Shown here piece after piece: positions 1-12,400 of a stretch of 64,000 bases of DNA. Location: contig NW_024466459.1 of NCBI RefSeq assembly GCF_017591425.1, positions 9,796,001-9,860,000 on the forward strand. Reading direction: 5' to 3'. The position numbers were made by a program, and so were the translations under genes. Within the stretch, counting starts at the first letter, position 1. The number at the start of each line of letters is the position of its first letter. The notes under the pieces were generated by a model. The model saw nothing but the letters and a program-made list of their open reading frames with translations. It did not search any database and had not been told where the DNA came from. This DNA is from Ochotona curzoniae (taxonomy: Eukaryota; Chordata; Mammalia; Lagomorpha; Ochotonidae).

Positions 1-3000
1 ATGGAAAATGTGTTTTATGAAAAAACCCATGCATAAATCTCAAAGACAATATTGGCACCCGGTTCTTTTCTATGGACTTTTGGAAGTATGGTCTCTGTGT
101 TTTGCTTTCTTGCATGGTTTCTGGCTCAGAACTCCTCCCCTCCCCCCACTCCCCTATAGAAACCAGCACGTGTCTCCCTCGAGGAGGTCAGAAAAGCTCT
201 TGGACCTTTCCTTGGCTGCGTTGAAGCTGGCTAAAAAGAAATCACTCTGATAGCTCAGAGGACCCCCGTTTCAGAGACGGTCCCGCCCCAGCCCCGGGGG
301 AGGGCTGAGTGTAGCACGAGGCTGAGGAGGCTGGCAAGGTCCCTGGTCCCTCAGCACTGGTCACAGACCTTGGCTCAGTCCTGTTTCCACACACCTGTCT
401 ATACTTCCATCACACTTATGCAACGAAACCTCCACAGCCACCCGAGAGGACAGGGTTTGGGGAACTCAGGCTGAGCTCACGAAGGCTGCAGGAAGGTCAC
501 CACGAGCTCCCCGGGGCGGGGTTCCTGGGGACAGCCGCTCACGGAGCCCTGCCGCTCTTCACTGGCTGCTTCTCCGTGTCCTTGACAAACTCCCTCATGA
601 CCCAATGAAAAACCCGGCTGCTGTCCTGAGCTCTGTGAACTGCTCCTGTGAATAGAGCTCTCCGGACCTGAGGAGAGGTTTGTGGGAGCCCTGATGTGTA
701 AGCCCATCAGTCGGAAGCTCTGGACTGTCCAAGGCCTGGGGGTTCACAGGTGACCCCTCTCCTGGACGAATCTGGCTGCTGTCAGGACACATCCCAGGGA
801 CATCTGACCCTGTGCTGGCCAGTCTTGGAGGACCTGGGCGAGGAGGCTGCAGGCATGGGGGACCCAGGATACATTGCTTGCACCTGCTCTGTGAATTGGA
901 AGTTCCTGAGGCTAAGCCATTCTCCCCATCCCAGCAACTGGAGGATTCCATGGGACCTGTGCGAGTTCCCACCTTCCTAGGTCACTCTCCAGGGGCCAGG
1001 GAGGAGCTCAAGCCACCCCAGAAGACAGGACACTCCGGGTCTCTATCCAGGAGGCACCTCCCCCACCACACACACCTGTACCTGTCTGGTCCCTGGTCAG
1101 ATCCTTATCTCAGTCCCATAGCCGCTCTGTGCATGCGCCCTCCCTGACCTGGCCAGCTGCCCGCCCTGGGAGCTCTCTTGAGGGTCCTCGCCCTGCCTAC
1201 TCTTGCCAGGATGCAGAGAAGGGCGCAGGGCTGGGTTCTGGCTTCACCTCGCTGAGTTCCCAGGGAGCCCCGAGGGGCAGGGGAGAGATTGGCAGGTGGG
1301 GCGGACTTCCACCTTTGGAGGCAGCCAACTTGTCCTCGGGTCTGGCGGGTGGCACCTCCCAGCAATCCCTTCTTGGTGACTGGCAACCTGCAGCTCAGCC
1401 AGCGACACTCTTTCTGGAAGGCTGCTGCTTCTTCCTCTCCAGCGGCCAGCTGGATGCAGAGAGAGGGTGTGAGGGACAATGGGTGGTCCAGGCCACACCC
1501 TGCTCAGAGGGGCTGCCAAGAGGCCCAGCAGTTCTGTGCGGCCCAGTATAGCTACCTGGTCAGTCCTGGCTGATGGGGCAGTGGGGGTGACGGGGGGCAT
1601 AAGGCTGGGCCTTCTCTGACAAAGCTAACTCAGGGTTCACTTTACCCGGGAGCTCTGGAAAACTCAGGTCCTTACATGGACCTCCATGCAAGCTGGACTA
1701 GGAGCTTTCGGTTTTGGAGAGATCTGGACAGAAGCTGAGGGTGAGTAGATGGAGGGACAGTGAGAGGCTGGGAGTGCTGAATGGCAGTGGAGTCCCCAAG
1801 AAGCACTGGGGGAGTGGCAGTGAAGGAATTCGGGTGCTAGGTTGGCCGTGGTGGGCCCAGCATGCAGACCGCAGCTGCAGGTGGGGACTCAGTGGGGCGA
1901 CCCCACAAGGAGCCATCCACTGACATCAGTCCTAGGGCTGGGGACAGGTAGAAACCACAGCACCCTTCTGTTCCTAGGGCACGGTCTCCTCTTAGCGACC
2001 CTGGCTTCCACCTCCAAGGGCCACTTCTCCTGTGGCTTGGAACATAAATCTGGGGCACTTGTCGGGGGGAGGTGGGGCAAGTCAGGCCGAGAAAAGTTCA
2101 TGAGGCAGGCTCAAGTTTATCCACAAAGGCCCAGGGAGGCTGGCGTCTGACCCACTTTGAGGGGAACGTGGAGACAGTGTGGTGGCTGCTCTGAATACAC
2201 AAGCAGAGAGGAGGGAGCCCTGCGGTCCTAGACAGCCAGACCCAGGGAGGCGGCGCTCCGGAGCAGCCTTTATTAGAAAGAATTGTTTTTTTAATAACGC
2301 CAGTCAAGGCGCCCCGAGCTCAGCCAGCTGTTCAGGTCCTTGTGTGGGAGGTGTTTGCAGGCATTTATGAGGGTGAGTAGGGAGGGTCAGGGATTGAATG
2401 CAAACGGGATGGAAGGAATAGGCTGCTGTGGCCCCTTCCAGCTAAGACCCCGCCTGCCCCCAGGTACTCCAGGTGGTGGCAGCCATGGTCCCCGCTTTGC
2501 CACTCAAGGCTCTGGGCTGTAAGCATGAAGGCCAGCTTAAGCATGAGGTCTCAGCCACGCTGCTCCCTAGTGCCCCGTCTGCTGACTGTGGATCGCGTTG
2601 GCACTACCACCCCATGGGGCTGGTCCTGTCCTTGACCTCACAGCCCCCTCAGGGGAGGCTCACTTGGAGGCCACTCTCAGGATGACAAGGAGGTTGATGA
2701 TGCCCCTCGCTGTTCCTATCTGAACGCTGGCTGGGTGCTGGGTGAATAAATGCATCTCCCACAGCCCCAGTGAGGCAAGTCCTCATTACTGTGGCACAGA
2801 CAGGCAGCCTGATGGGGGCAGGTCTGGAGGCTCCCTACTCAGAGGGAGTAGCCACTGACCCACACAGGAGGGAACCAGGGGAGGCAGTGTGGTGTGACAC
2901 CTGCTAGGTGTGACAGGTGGCACAAACCAGCTGCCAGAACCAAGACTGTGCTCAGGAGCAGCAGCCCACAGGGGAGCTGAACAGACAACAGGGGCCTGGC

Positions 3001-4284
3001 CAGGAGCTCCGCTGAGGTCACAACCACCACCTCGCCTGTTGGGATGGCCAACCCAACACGGCCCTTCAGGCATGGTGACTGCACCTGCAGTCCGGGCACC
3101 AGGAACTGCCCAGCCTGGTCTCTCCAGAACTCTTCTGAGGAGCATTAGAAACTGTTACTGACCCCTGTCTTACACATCATAACGTTCCCTGCACAGGAGC
3201 TCTTTGCAATGGCAACTGTTTAACCCTTTAAATCTCACCCGGGCAGCAGGAGGGGGGTCTTGGGGCTAAGGAGCTCGAGGAGGAGCCGATGTGAAGGCTC
3301 CTGGCACTGCCTGGGGCCTGCACTCTCCCCCGGCCTTGCTTCAACAGATGGCAGAACAAATTCCTAATTAAGCACGAGAAAGTTTCCGGCTCAGCACATT
3401 TATTTGTGATTTTCCGGCCCCTTTGGTGCTCATTCTCCTGCTCTGACTTCTTGGAACCCAGGCCAGCTTCTTGCCATCCTGGAACGGCCAGCAGGGCAGG
3501 GGGAGGAACAGCAGGGAGGGCCACACAGCTGCCTTGAATTCAGAGCAAAATGAAGAGGGAGATTGTTGCAAACTGGTAACTTGGCAGGGAGCTGAGACAA
3601 GGAGCGGGGGAGGGGGTGTCTCTGAGATCACTGCTTTTAGGGTATTCTAGAAAAGTGCCTGGGGCAAGCTTGGTGTGTAGGAGAAACATCCCTGGGGGTC
3701 CAGCCCTCCATTTAGGGCTCCGGTCCTCCCCCTGAGGCCAGCATGGGGACCAGAAAGGCGCCTGCACTAGGTGGAAGAAAAGCATGAGCAAGGCTCCCCC
3801 CACGGCTGAGATGGCAGGTGTCCAGGGGGAGGGGTGGGGGGGGTTTGCTTTAGAGATGCCGGCGTCCAGCACTGTTGCCCGCGGCAGTGCCTCAGCAAAG
3901 AGCTGCCGAGAGCCTCTGACGGCTCTTCATCTCGAGTCAAGGGCAGTGAGGAAGCGAACGCCAAGGACCACACACAGCATCTCTCCTCCCCCTGCAAGGC
4001 CTCATCGCCTCGGCTTGCAGCACTGCTGGGCAGCATCTAGGTCGCCAGGAGCCACAGGGCACCCGGGGATGGAGACAGGATGGGGCCTTGCTGGGAGGTA
4101 GGGGGACTACAGGTGATGGCCCCACTGTAGCACCAGGGGCTAGTGACAGCACCTGTTGCCCTGTAGCAGGAGGACTCTGATGAGGAGGGTGGGCAGCAAG
4201 ACTCAGGTGAGGCTGGGCAGGCCCTGCTGCCCAGGAAACAGCTAGTGACGATTTTCCAAAGCAAGCAACCAAGCAACCTGGTTT

Positions 4285-4411
4285 GGTCCTAACCATAACA
4301 CAGCCCTAGCCAGAGCCCAAGTCCTAACCCAGACTCCAACCCTAAACACAGCCTTGCTCCTAGCCCTAACCCTAGCTCTAGTCACAGTCCTTGCCAAACC
4401 CTCGCCCTAAC
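4285..4411. repeat. Degenerate telomere-like (CCCTAA)n tract
   Basis: Three exact CCCTAA hexamers (4340, 4364, 4405) and many near matches (CCTAACC, CCTAGCC, CTCTAGT) lie within 127 bp on the C-rich strand. It resembles an eroded interstitial telomeric repeat in a TMEM104 intron. Confidence 0.6.
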
Positions 4412-5211
4412 AGGCTGCTGGCAAGCTGCTGTTCAGGTGTCCCGCGGCCACAAGGAGGCTCCTGCCTTGCCCTGAGCCTGGCATCTGTGTGGGCTTTTTA
4501 CTGACCACCTGTTGCCTTCTTGCCCTTTTATAGAACGTGCTGCTCCCCAAATGCAGAGAGGAAATACACAGCATACAATCACAGGCAGGCAGGTGTGCAG
4601 GGACCACTGTCACCACCCAGTGCCTGGTCCTCCTGGGCTCACTGCCAGCACACCTGTTACAGCATGAATGAGTCCTCCTCCTCTGCCCCGTTGTGTCCCT
4701 GTCCTCCTGGGCTGGTGCTCCCCATTGTTGATATGGCACATCACAGATGGCCACTTGGGAGCCGGGGGCCGGGGCTCGCCAGGCTACAGGGGCCAGAAGG
4801 ACACCTCCTTTGGGGCCTCCCAAATGCCCCACACCCAGCTCCATCCTGTTTTCGTCTCCTTGCGGGAACAGGCCGCAAGTGGGAAGAGGGCAGCTGGTGA
4901 GTGTGGCTTAAGATAGGGAAGAAGTCCCAGCTCCAACACAGCTATCCTGAGGCCCTGGGCTGAGGGCGGCTCTGCTCCCCATACCAGGGGCTCCCTGACC
5001 ACCACGGTCCCTTCCAGATAGACACAAGAAGCTCCTTATGCCAAGATCTGTAACCTATGGGATTGGGGATGCCAGAATTCCTTCAAATTGCTGGGATTAG
5101 ACACCACCCTGGGTGCACCCTGTATCACTTGGAGCCAGGTGCATCTTAGGAGCTTGATGAGGGAGAAACAGGGAAACACCCAGTATTATAGGGTGACCAA
5201 AAGCTGGAAAA

Positions 5212-5543
5212 GGGTCCGGCGTGATGGCGTAGTGGTTAAGGTCCTCGCCTTGCACGCATCAGGATCCCATTTGGTCGCCGGTTCTAATTCCGGGGGCCCT
5301 GCTTCCCATCCAGCTCCCTGCTTGTGGCCTGGGACAGCAGTTGAGGATGGCCCAAAGCCTTGGGACCCTGTACCCACATGGGAGACCCAGAAGAGCTCCT
5401 AGCTCCTGGCTCCTGGATTCGGATTGGCTCAGCTCCAGCAGTTGTGGTCACTTGGGGAGTGAATCATTGGACGGAAGATCTTCCTCTGTCTCTCCTCCTC
5501 TGTGTATCTGCTTTTCCAAGAAAAAAAATCTTAAAAAAAAAAA
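5212..5543 (+). mobile_element. CSINE (lagomorph tRNA-derived SINE) with 13-bp target-site duplication
   Basis: The head GGGTCCGGCGTGATGGCG, the internal TAGTGGTTAAGGTCCTCGCC and the A-rich tail are all present. AAAAGCTGGAAAA occurs at 5199-5211 and again at 5544-5556 as a perfect duplication. Intronic in TMEM104. Confidence 0.93.
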
Positions 5544-6339
5544 AAAAGCTGGAAAAACAAAAAAAAAAAACATGGGGGCTGGGGAAGGCATGATGGAGAA
5601 GCAGCCCCAGTCCTGGCACTTTTGCAGGCTGGATGAGGTGGGTGAGGTGGGGCAGGTGGGCCGCTCAGGAAGCCCCTGGGCTCTGGAGGCACTGCTCATC
5701 CCAGGCTCCTTAGCCAAAGCAGCAACAGCCTTCCCTGCCCTCAGACGGGTGATGCCAGCATCCACCTGACACCCAGAACATGCACATTGGCCCATGGGGT
5801 GGCAGGGAGCCCTCACCATCCCAACCACCACAGCCTTAGTCCAGCTGGCCCTGTCCCTGCGGCGGCTGGCGGCGGGCAGTACGGCTGGAGAAAGCAAGCT
5901 CCCGAATGCCCATTTGGTTTAATGGAAAGACTTCCAGACTCCAACAGGCTTGCCTGGCTGGGTCAGGACAGAAACCATGTGGGTAGGGTATCTTTCATGC
6001 TCTGATGGCTGGGGATGGGGAGGGAAAGAATGGCTGTCCCCATGGGCCACCTGGATTTTATAGCTGTATCACAAGGCACACCCACAGAACCAGAATGCTG
6101 CCACTCCCATGCCCTCCAGAGCACTGCCCAACCCAGGCCTGTGGGTCAGCAGGGATGCCACTGTGGAAAAGTAAGCACTTTTTTAAGGGGGGCAGTGAGT
6201 TTGCCCACCTCCAGGCAGAGTCCCTACTGGAGCGGTCAGAGCATGGAGCCTGAGCCCGGGGAAGCGGTCACCAGGCTGGGAGCCGCCCTGGGCCTCCCGG
6301 GGAGGGTGCGGGCAGGCAGGGGTCACGCAGCTCACTCAC

Positions 6340-6433
6340 CGAGCCACCGCATCAGGGAGGTGAGGATCTGCAGGTACTTGGTCTTCTGGACGTCAAAGAA
6401 GGTGAAAGGTCCGAGGAAGAGCGTGAAGGCAGC
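6340..6433 (-). CDS. TMEM104: TMEM104 coding exon 8 (last exon in window)
   Basis: A pyrimidine-rich tract and CATCGCCAG acceptor precede 6433. The donor CTCG|GTGAGT ends the exon at 6340. It encodes AAFTLFLGPFTFFDVQKTKY then LQILTSLMRWL plus one base (G). The segment is a hydrophobic helix followed by the conserved FFDVQKTKYLQ linker. No later TMEM104 exon was found in positions 1-6339 on the minus strand, so the next exon lies beyond the window. Confidence 0.94.
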
Positions 6434-9400
6434 CTGGCGATGAAAACCAGAGTGAGGAGAGACGGCTTGTGGCTGGGAGGAAATCTCAGCTCATGCAGCC
6501 TCAGCCGATAGCCAAGGCCCGGCCCCAACTCAAGTGTGCACCGGCACTCCGGGGGCCATGTGGGTGCTCAGCACCCTGTCTCCCCACCATGACTCCCGCT
6601 CCTTGACTGCTGTGCAAGGCCAGGCAGCAGCCGAGTGGGTGGTACCTGCTCCATTCTGTTCTCTTCAGCGGGACCTGACCAGGAGCCTGGGCCCAGCACT
6701 GGGCTGGCTGCGAGCATGCGTGAGGTGCAAATGTACAGCAAGGATGGAATGACAGCAGCAGGTGAAGGCAACTCTGACCCTCGCGGTTTCCCAGGAAGTG
6801 AGGGACAATGCAGGAGCTCCATCAAGGCAGCACAGGACGCCGCTCCCCTAGGGCGCCGTCTCCCCCTGCCCCAGTCACGCTTGTGGCTTCAAGAAGTGGG
6901 GAACCAGAGCCAACAATCTCCAGGCCAAACCAGAGAAACAGCTGGCACTTGGGAGAGCGCAGCCACCTCTGGGGAAATCGGGAGTGGGGGGACTGGGGGT
7001 AGGGGTGGGAGCCCATCGCAGCTGCGGGTGCTGTGGCTGGGGCCCCTCTGTCCTCAACCTTGGAGAAGAGGGCAAGTGGGTGTCCACTGTGAACCTACAT
7101 TGTCACATCTGATCTCAGGAGACAGGTCTGGGAGAGCTGAGCCCTAATTGCTGAGAGGGGTTGGGGAGGGGGTGGGCAGGGGAAAAAGGGGGGCTGCTCG
7201 GGGTGCAGAGGAATGAGAAGCCGCCGGCTGGAGGTAAGATGATGGCACCGTTTCCAATCTGCCACTCGGAAGCTGCACGGAGGATTGGACCTTATTAACA
7301 TTTACGCTGTACCATTTCATCAAGTTAATGCTAATGACGCCCGCCAGAGACAGGCGAGCGGCAGCGACGTGGGGAGCGGGCCAGGCCTTGCGACCTGGGT
7401 GAGTCCGTCACAGCTGCCCGGCCTGCCGCCTGTCACAGGCGGGTAAGCAGCAGCTCCAAGGAGGGGGCTGAACCTGCGTCGCCCGCGCCCCCGCCCCATC
7501 CGCAATGACCTCTTATCCAAGTCCATTATCGCTGTGAGAAGGAGTGACAGGAGGACTTGGGGCTGCTGAGAGAAAAGGCTCTAATTAGCTGGGGAGGGTG
7601 GTGGCGTCTGGCAGTCACGGGGCTCGGAGGTTCCAGAAAGCCTCCGAACTCGCCCTGCCTCTGCCCTGAAGGATGCAGCTTCCCTGGGTTGAGGGGGACC
7701 CTCTTGGCAGAGGCAAAGGCAGTGAAGAATGAGGCTGTGGGCACCACATAGCACGCACAAGTGTCACTCGCAGGATAGTCACTTGGGAAAATTGCCACTG
7801 CAGGGAGATTCCTCAGGCACCACACATGAGCCTCCTTCTGGAAGGTTGGACAGGTCTGTAGCATGAATAAAGGCAAAGCCGCCTGCCACAGTTGTTTCCC
7901 AAACACGATGTCCCACAGGACCCTGGGTGTGCCTGCAAGCTTTGGGGGCAGGGGGCTCACCTCCAACCTGCCACAGCTCCAGCTGTGAGTGCTGGAGACC
8001 TTCCTGAGGGCTGCTTTCATGGCAGGTCAGAGTATACCTTAGGAGCCTAAAGGGTGGTTTCTAGAAGGTTCCATTACTTAAAAAAACAAGGGGACAGCAG
8101 AACTGTCCCCAAGGATAGAGAGTTCTGCTGCTGTAGAGGTCCTGTCCCCCTGGGGAACCCTGGCTAGGCACCAAGCTCATATCCTCAGGCCTTGTCAACC
8201 CTTGGCGGGGGGTGGGATCCTGGCTCTCCCACCATGGGGAGACAGTAAGGAGTATACGTGAGGTTGGGGTCAATATTGTCAGTGGGTTAATACCAGCAGT
8301 AGCATCCCATGCCAGAGTTCGTTCCAGTCCTAGTTCCCCCACTCCTATCCAGCTCCCTGCTGATACACCTGGGACAGCATCAATAGATGACCCAGGTCCT
8401 TATACCCACGAGGAGGCCAGAATGGAGTTTTGGGCTCCTGGCTTTGGTCCAGTCTTGACTATCACGGCTCTGACACACACACACACTACAGCTGAGCTTC
8501 CAGGTAAGTGGTACGGACTATCAATCTGCAGCCCTCCAACAAGGGTCCACATCAGCCTAGGAGCTTTGTACTCCTTCTTGGGGACAGCAGGCGTGTCCTA
8601 ATGGTGGGGACTGGCAGCAAAAGAGTCTTGTGTGATTTGGCCCACAGCTGGATGGTGGCTGGCATGGCAGGCGGAGGCACAGATGGGCAAACAGGAGCCC
8701 TCGCATGGGGCCATGCTCTCATGCATCAGAGAATGAAGATGCAGAGGAAGGTGCAGACCTGGAGCTGGAGCTAATTAACTAACAGGTGTCCTCTATAAAT
8801 GAGCAGGAGCAGGGTGGGAGGAAGGGAGCTGGCAGGGGCAGGGGCCCAGGACTCTGGTCACAGGCATGCTGGCCAAGAGCTGACCTGCCCTCTCTGAGCT
8901 CCCTGTCCAGCCCAGCTGTAATTTAACTGGCTCCCAGCTCAGTCTCTGCTCAAGGATTCTCAGTGCATAAGTCTGTACTAAAGGAGGCAGGGACACCAGC
9001 TGCCACAAATGTGCTTCTGTAACTGCTCCCCTCCCAGGCCCCGGGTGAGTAGTTCGGATTCCTACTGAGCTCCGGCAGCTGCTCACTGGGGCTCAGGCCA
9101 AGACAGACCCGGGACAGGGAAATCGGGGTGCTTATGCTCCTCCTTTTGGGTCAGTGGCTTTAGTAGCTGCACACCAGAGGCCCAGAACGGCTCTGCCAGA
9201 GCCTTCCTGGGGACCCGGCAGCTCATGTCCCCAGGGCTCTTTCAGAACATCCCAAAGTCTCCAGCTCTGTGCGGTGACCTGTGCTGCATATCCTCTGTGC
9301 GAAGCTTTGCGGCCCAGCTGAGAACGTTCCTACCCTGGGATCCTTGGTCGATGCGTGGGCTGGCAAGTGCACCTGCCTGGGGCCACTGTGCTTTGCTGGG

Positions 9401-12400
9401 GGGACAGAAACTGTTCCTCAAAAAGCTGTGAAATCCACCTGCTCTGATTTGGGAGGAGCAAATCCAAACAAAACAGTAAGGAGAAGGATCCTTCAGGGAG
9501 AAGGATCCACGCCCCATGAAGGGGAGTGCAGATCTGGGATGGGCTGGGCGCTTGGCTCCCTCCATTGGTAGCACCTCTTGGGACCCCGCCAAGGGAGGGT
9601 AGGAGTCTTGGTGGGCTGTGACCACTCTGCCCCTGCCAGGCCTCCAGGTCAAGCGAGGATCCCAGAGGTCTCCCAAGGAAAGGCAAGTCCCATGCTGCTA
9701 TTTTGAATATGGTGGATTCACAGCTCCCCTAGAGTCACAGATGGGGCCTTCCCCCAGTTCTCCAACAAAGCCCAAGACCCCAGACCCTGTTCATCATCAG
9801 CTCTTCTGCTGGGCAGGGGCGACGTGGACTGTAGCTGCTGGCCATAACCTGAGCTGCGATGACATTCAATGGCACCCACAGCTTTTGGGGAAGGGTACAG
9901 GGGGTGGAGGAGGAAAGCCTGAAGGGCTGGAGTGACCACAGCACAAACGTGCCAAGGGACTCCGCTCCTTCCCAGCACGCATCAGAAACAAGCCCTGTGA
10001 CAAGGAGCAACCCCAGTCACCTGTGCCCCAGATGGCCGTGGGAAAGTACACTGAAGATGGCACAGTGGCCAGCTGTTCACCATCTCACTGGGGCGCGGTC
10101 CCCGCCCAGGTCCGCCTCCAGACCCAGAGCTGCACAAAGGGGCAGTGTCCGTTGGGCCAAGGATGCCAGCAGTGGCAGGGGCGGGTTGGGGCGATGCTGA
10201 CCTGGTGCTCCCCGACTCCCAGAGCCCAGCAGAGGTGCTGATCACCAGGAAGAGGAGCCCAGGGAGCCCACCTGGCCCCCAGGGTGCTCAGCCTCGACAG
10301 AGGCAGCTCCCAGAGAGCCTGCTCCCTGACCACCCTCTTGAAACAAGAGGCCTCTGTCTGGTTTTGGCTCCCTGCAGTGGGGAGACGGAATCACCCAGTG
10401 CCAAGTTCCAGGCATATTTCCCCTCCTCACTTTACCTGCCGCCTTCCGGATGCCAGCACACACCCCGGGGCCTTCTTGCTTCAGGTCTGGGAGGTGACTC
10501 GGCTTTCTCTGTTGGTTATCAAGGTTGACAAAGGCACCATGCAGAAGGCGGCAAGGCTCTCCCAGACACACCAGGACCCAGGGGCTGCCTAGGGAGACCT
10601 TGGGTTTGGTGGAGACGGGCACTGGTGGATGGCACAGCCGAGTTCTCTGGTCTGATCCTTTACCAAGAGACACAGAAAGGGACCCTGAGGCCACAGGGCT
10701 GTGGCCAGTGTGGGACACCAGGGTCGAGAGTTAATTGGGGTTAATGGCAGCTCAGCAGGAGCCCCTTCCTGAACTGAGCAGAACTTTCACTGCGTCCTTG
10801 AAGTACAGTGCACAGCACTCAAGGATGCTATTTTTACTTCTCAAGTAGCCGTGAACGCTCTGGCATGGGAATTTATTTTCCCAACTCGAGTTATGGCATC
10901 TGGGAACTCATCCATGGGAGATGAGTCCCAGGGCAGTTTGGGGTAATGGAGGCAGTGGGAGTGGGGGGAGTTCCGGGCTTCGGGTCCCATGGGTAAGGGG
11001 GCATCTGCATGCCCTCTGATGTCATCCCTCCTGTGAGACCACTGAGTACCAGCACACACCAGGCCACCGCATCGCACCCAGCCTCTAACCATACCTCGTG
11101 GACGCCAGGGCAAGATCTAACGTTACGGCCAAAAGAGTTCTTATCAGATGTGGCTGTCCCTGCCCAAGTTCAACCTTGGCCCAACACTCTTTAGGGGAGC
11201 GTAAACACTTCCAGGCCAAACATGAGTCACCAAGCAGAAGGGGCCTGTCAGGGAAGATGGCACGTGCTGGACACACATCAGCAAGGGTAGTGAGCTATCA
11301 TCTGGGAGGGGAGGCACCGGCCATTCCAAAGAGGCTGTGCTTCGCCAGGACTCTTGGTGAGGAGTTTTTCTGGATCAACCCACCCTGGGGCAGGAGATGA
11401 ACAGCACAGCAGGTGCTGGCCAGAGGACCCGAGGACTCCAGCCGTCAGGCTACAGACACCAGGCCAGCAGCGATGGGCGGCCGACAGGACGAACCTGGTG
11501 GGCAGTGAGTCATAAGCACCAGCGGAGGCCTGGGTGGCCTCTTCCAGGGACAGAGTCACTCACAGCTGTGGCTGATGTCCGCCCTTCCCCCTGCCAGAAC
11601 ACTCTACTTGAAACAAGTTAGCGGGTCTCACAGTGCCTCCCAGGGCCATCTCATGTCTCCCCTGGCCCTGAGCCCCCCAAATCCCTCCGCAGAAGGTATC
11701 TGGGAGGTGCTTGCTGTACAAACGGAAAGATTCCAGGGATGACTAAAGATAAACTCAGTTCCTGATGCCAGTGTGATTCTCAGGAAGTATTGCCTCCTGG
11801 TTAAAGGTGAACTGTAGATCTCACTAGCATCTTAGCAGAGCCTTGAGCACCAACTGCGTCTGCCCAGGCCAAGCCGTGCGGTCCCCCTCGGAACAGGTGA
11901 GCAGGGAGACAACGCCTGCAGCTTTCACCAAGGCTAAGTCTGTCCTCCACGGAGGAGGCCATCCTTCATGAGAGGCCACACTGAGAGCAAAGGTGAAGAC
12001 CCCAGAAGGTGCTCTAACTAGCACCTGGGCTAAGGAGGCCAGGAAAGGGTCTAACAATGCACACAGCAGTTGGATAAGCAGGAGCAGGCTGGGAAGGAGG
12101 GCTCGCCCCCTGCCTGGTTAACGAAGAGGGGGACCCCCAGGGCACCTGCTCAGCCCCTTCAGATGAACACAGGCGGCCCGTGAAGGCTCAATACCAGACA
12201 ACCTCTGCCAAGCTACTGTAGAAGGTGCAACCTGGCTCTGGCACCAGGGAGCCTGGGAAGATGATTTCTGGTGGGAGGGGGGCAACCAAGGGAGGGACAG
12301 GATCCCTGGGACCTGAGTGGCACCCCCACATTGACAACTCTAGCGGCCACAAGCCCAGAATGCAAATGTCTGTGGCTGGGCAAGGGGTCCCTCATGGGAG

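Larger units (their letters stand above)
1..6339 (-). other. TMEM104: TMEM104 intron (runs off the left edge)
   Basis: No exon of TMEM104 or another gene is recognisable here on either strand. The short open frames have no coding character. It holds the telomere-like tract (4285-4411), one CSINE (5212-5543) and a TAATTA-containing AT-rich island at about 3355-3420. Confidence 0.8.

Noticed and set aside
1..6339. Remaining TMEM104 3' exons
   Set aside because: No minus-strand segment matches the conserved second half of the protein, so these exons lie outside the window.
9483..9494. GAAGGATCCTTC palindrome with a nearby second GGAGAAGGATCC
   Set aside because: It is a small local duplication with no other sign of function, and such 12-bp palindromes occur by chance at this length scale.
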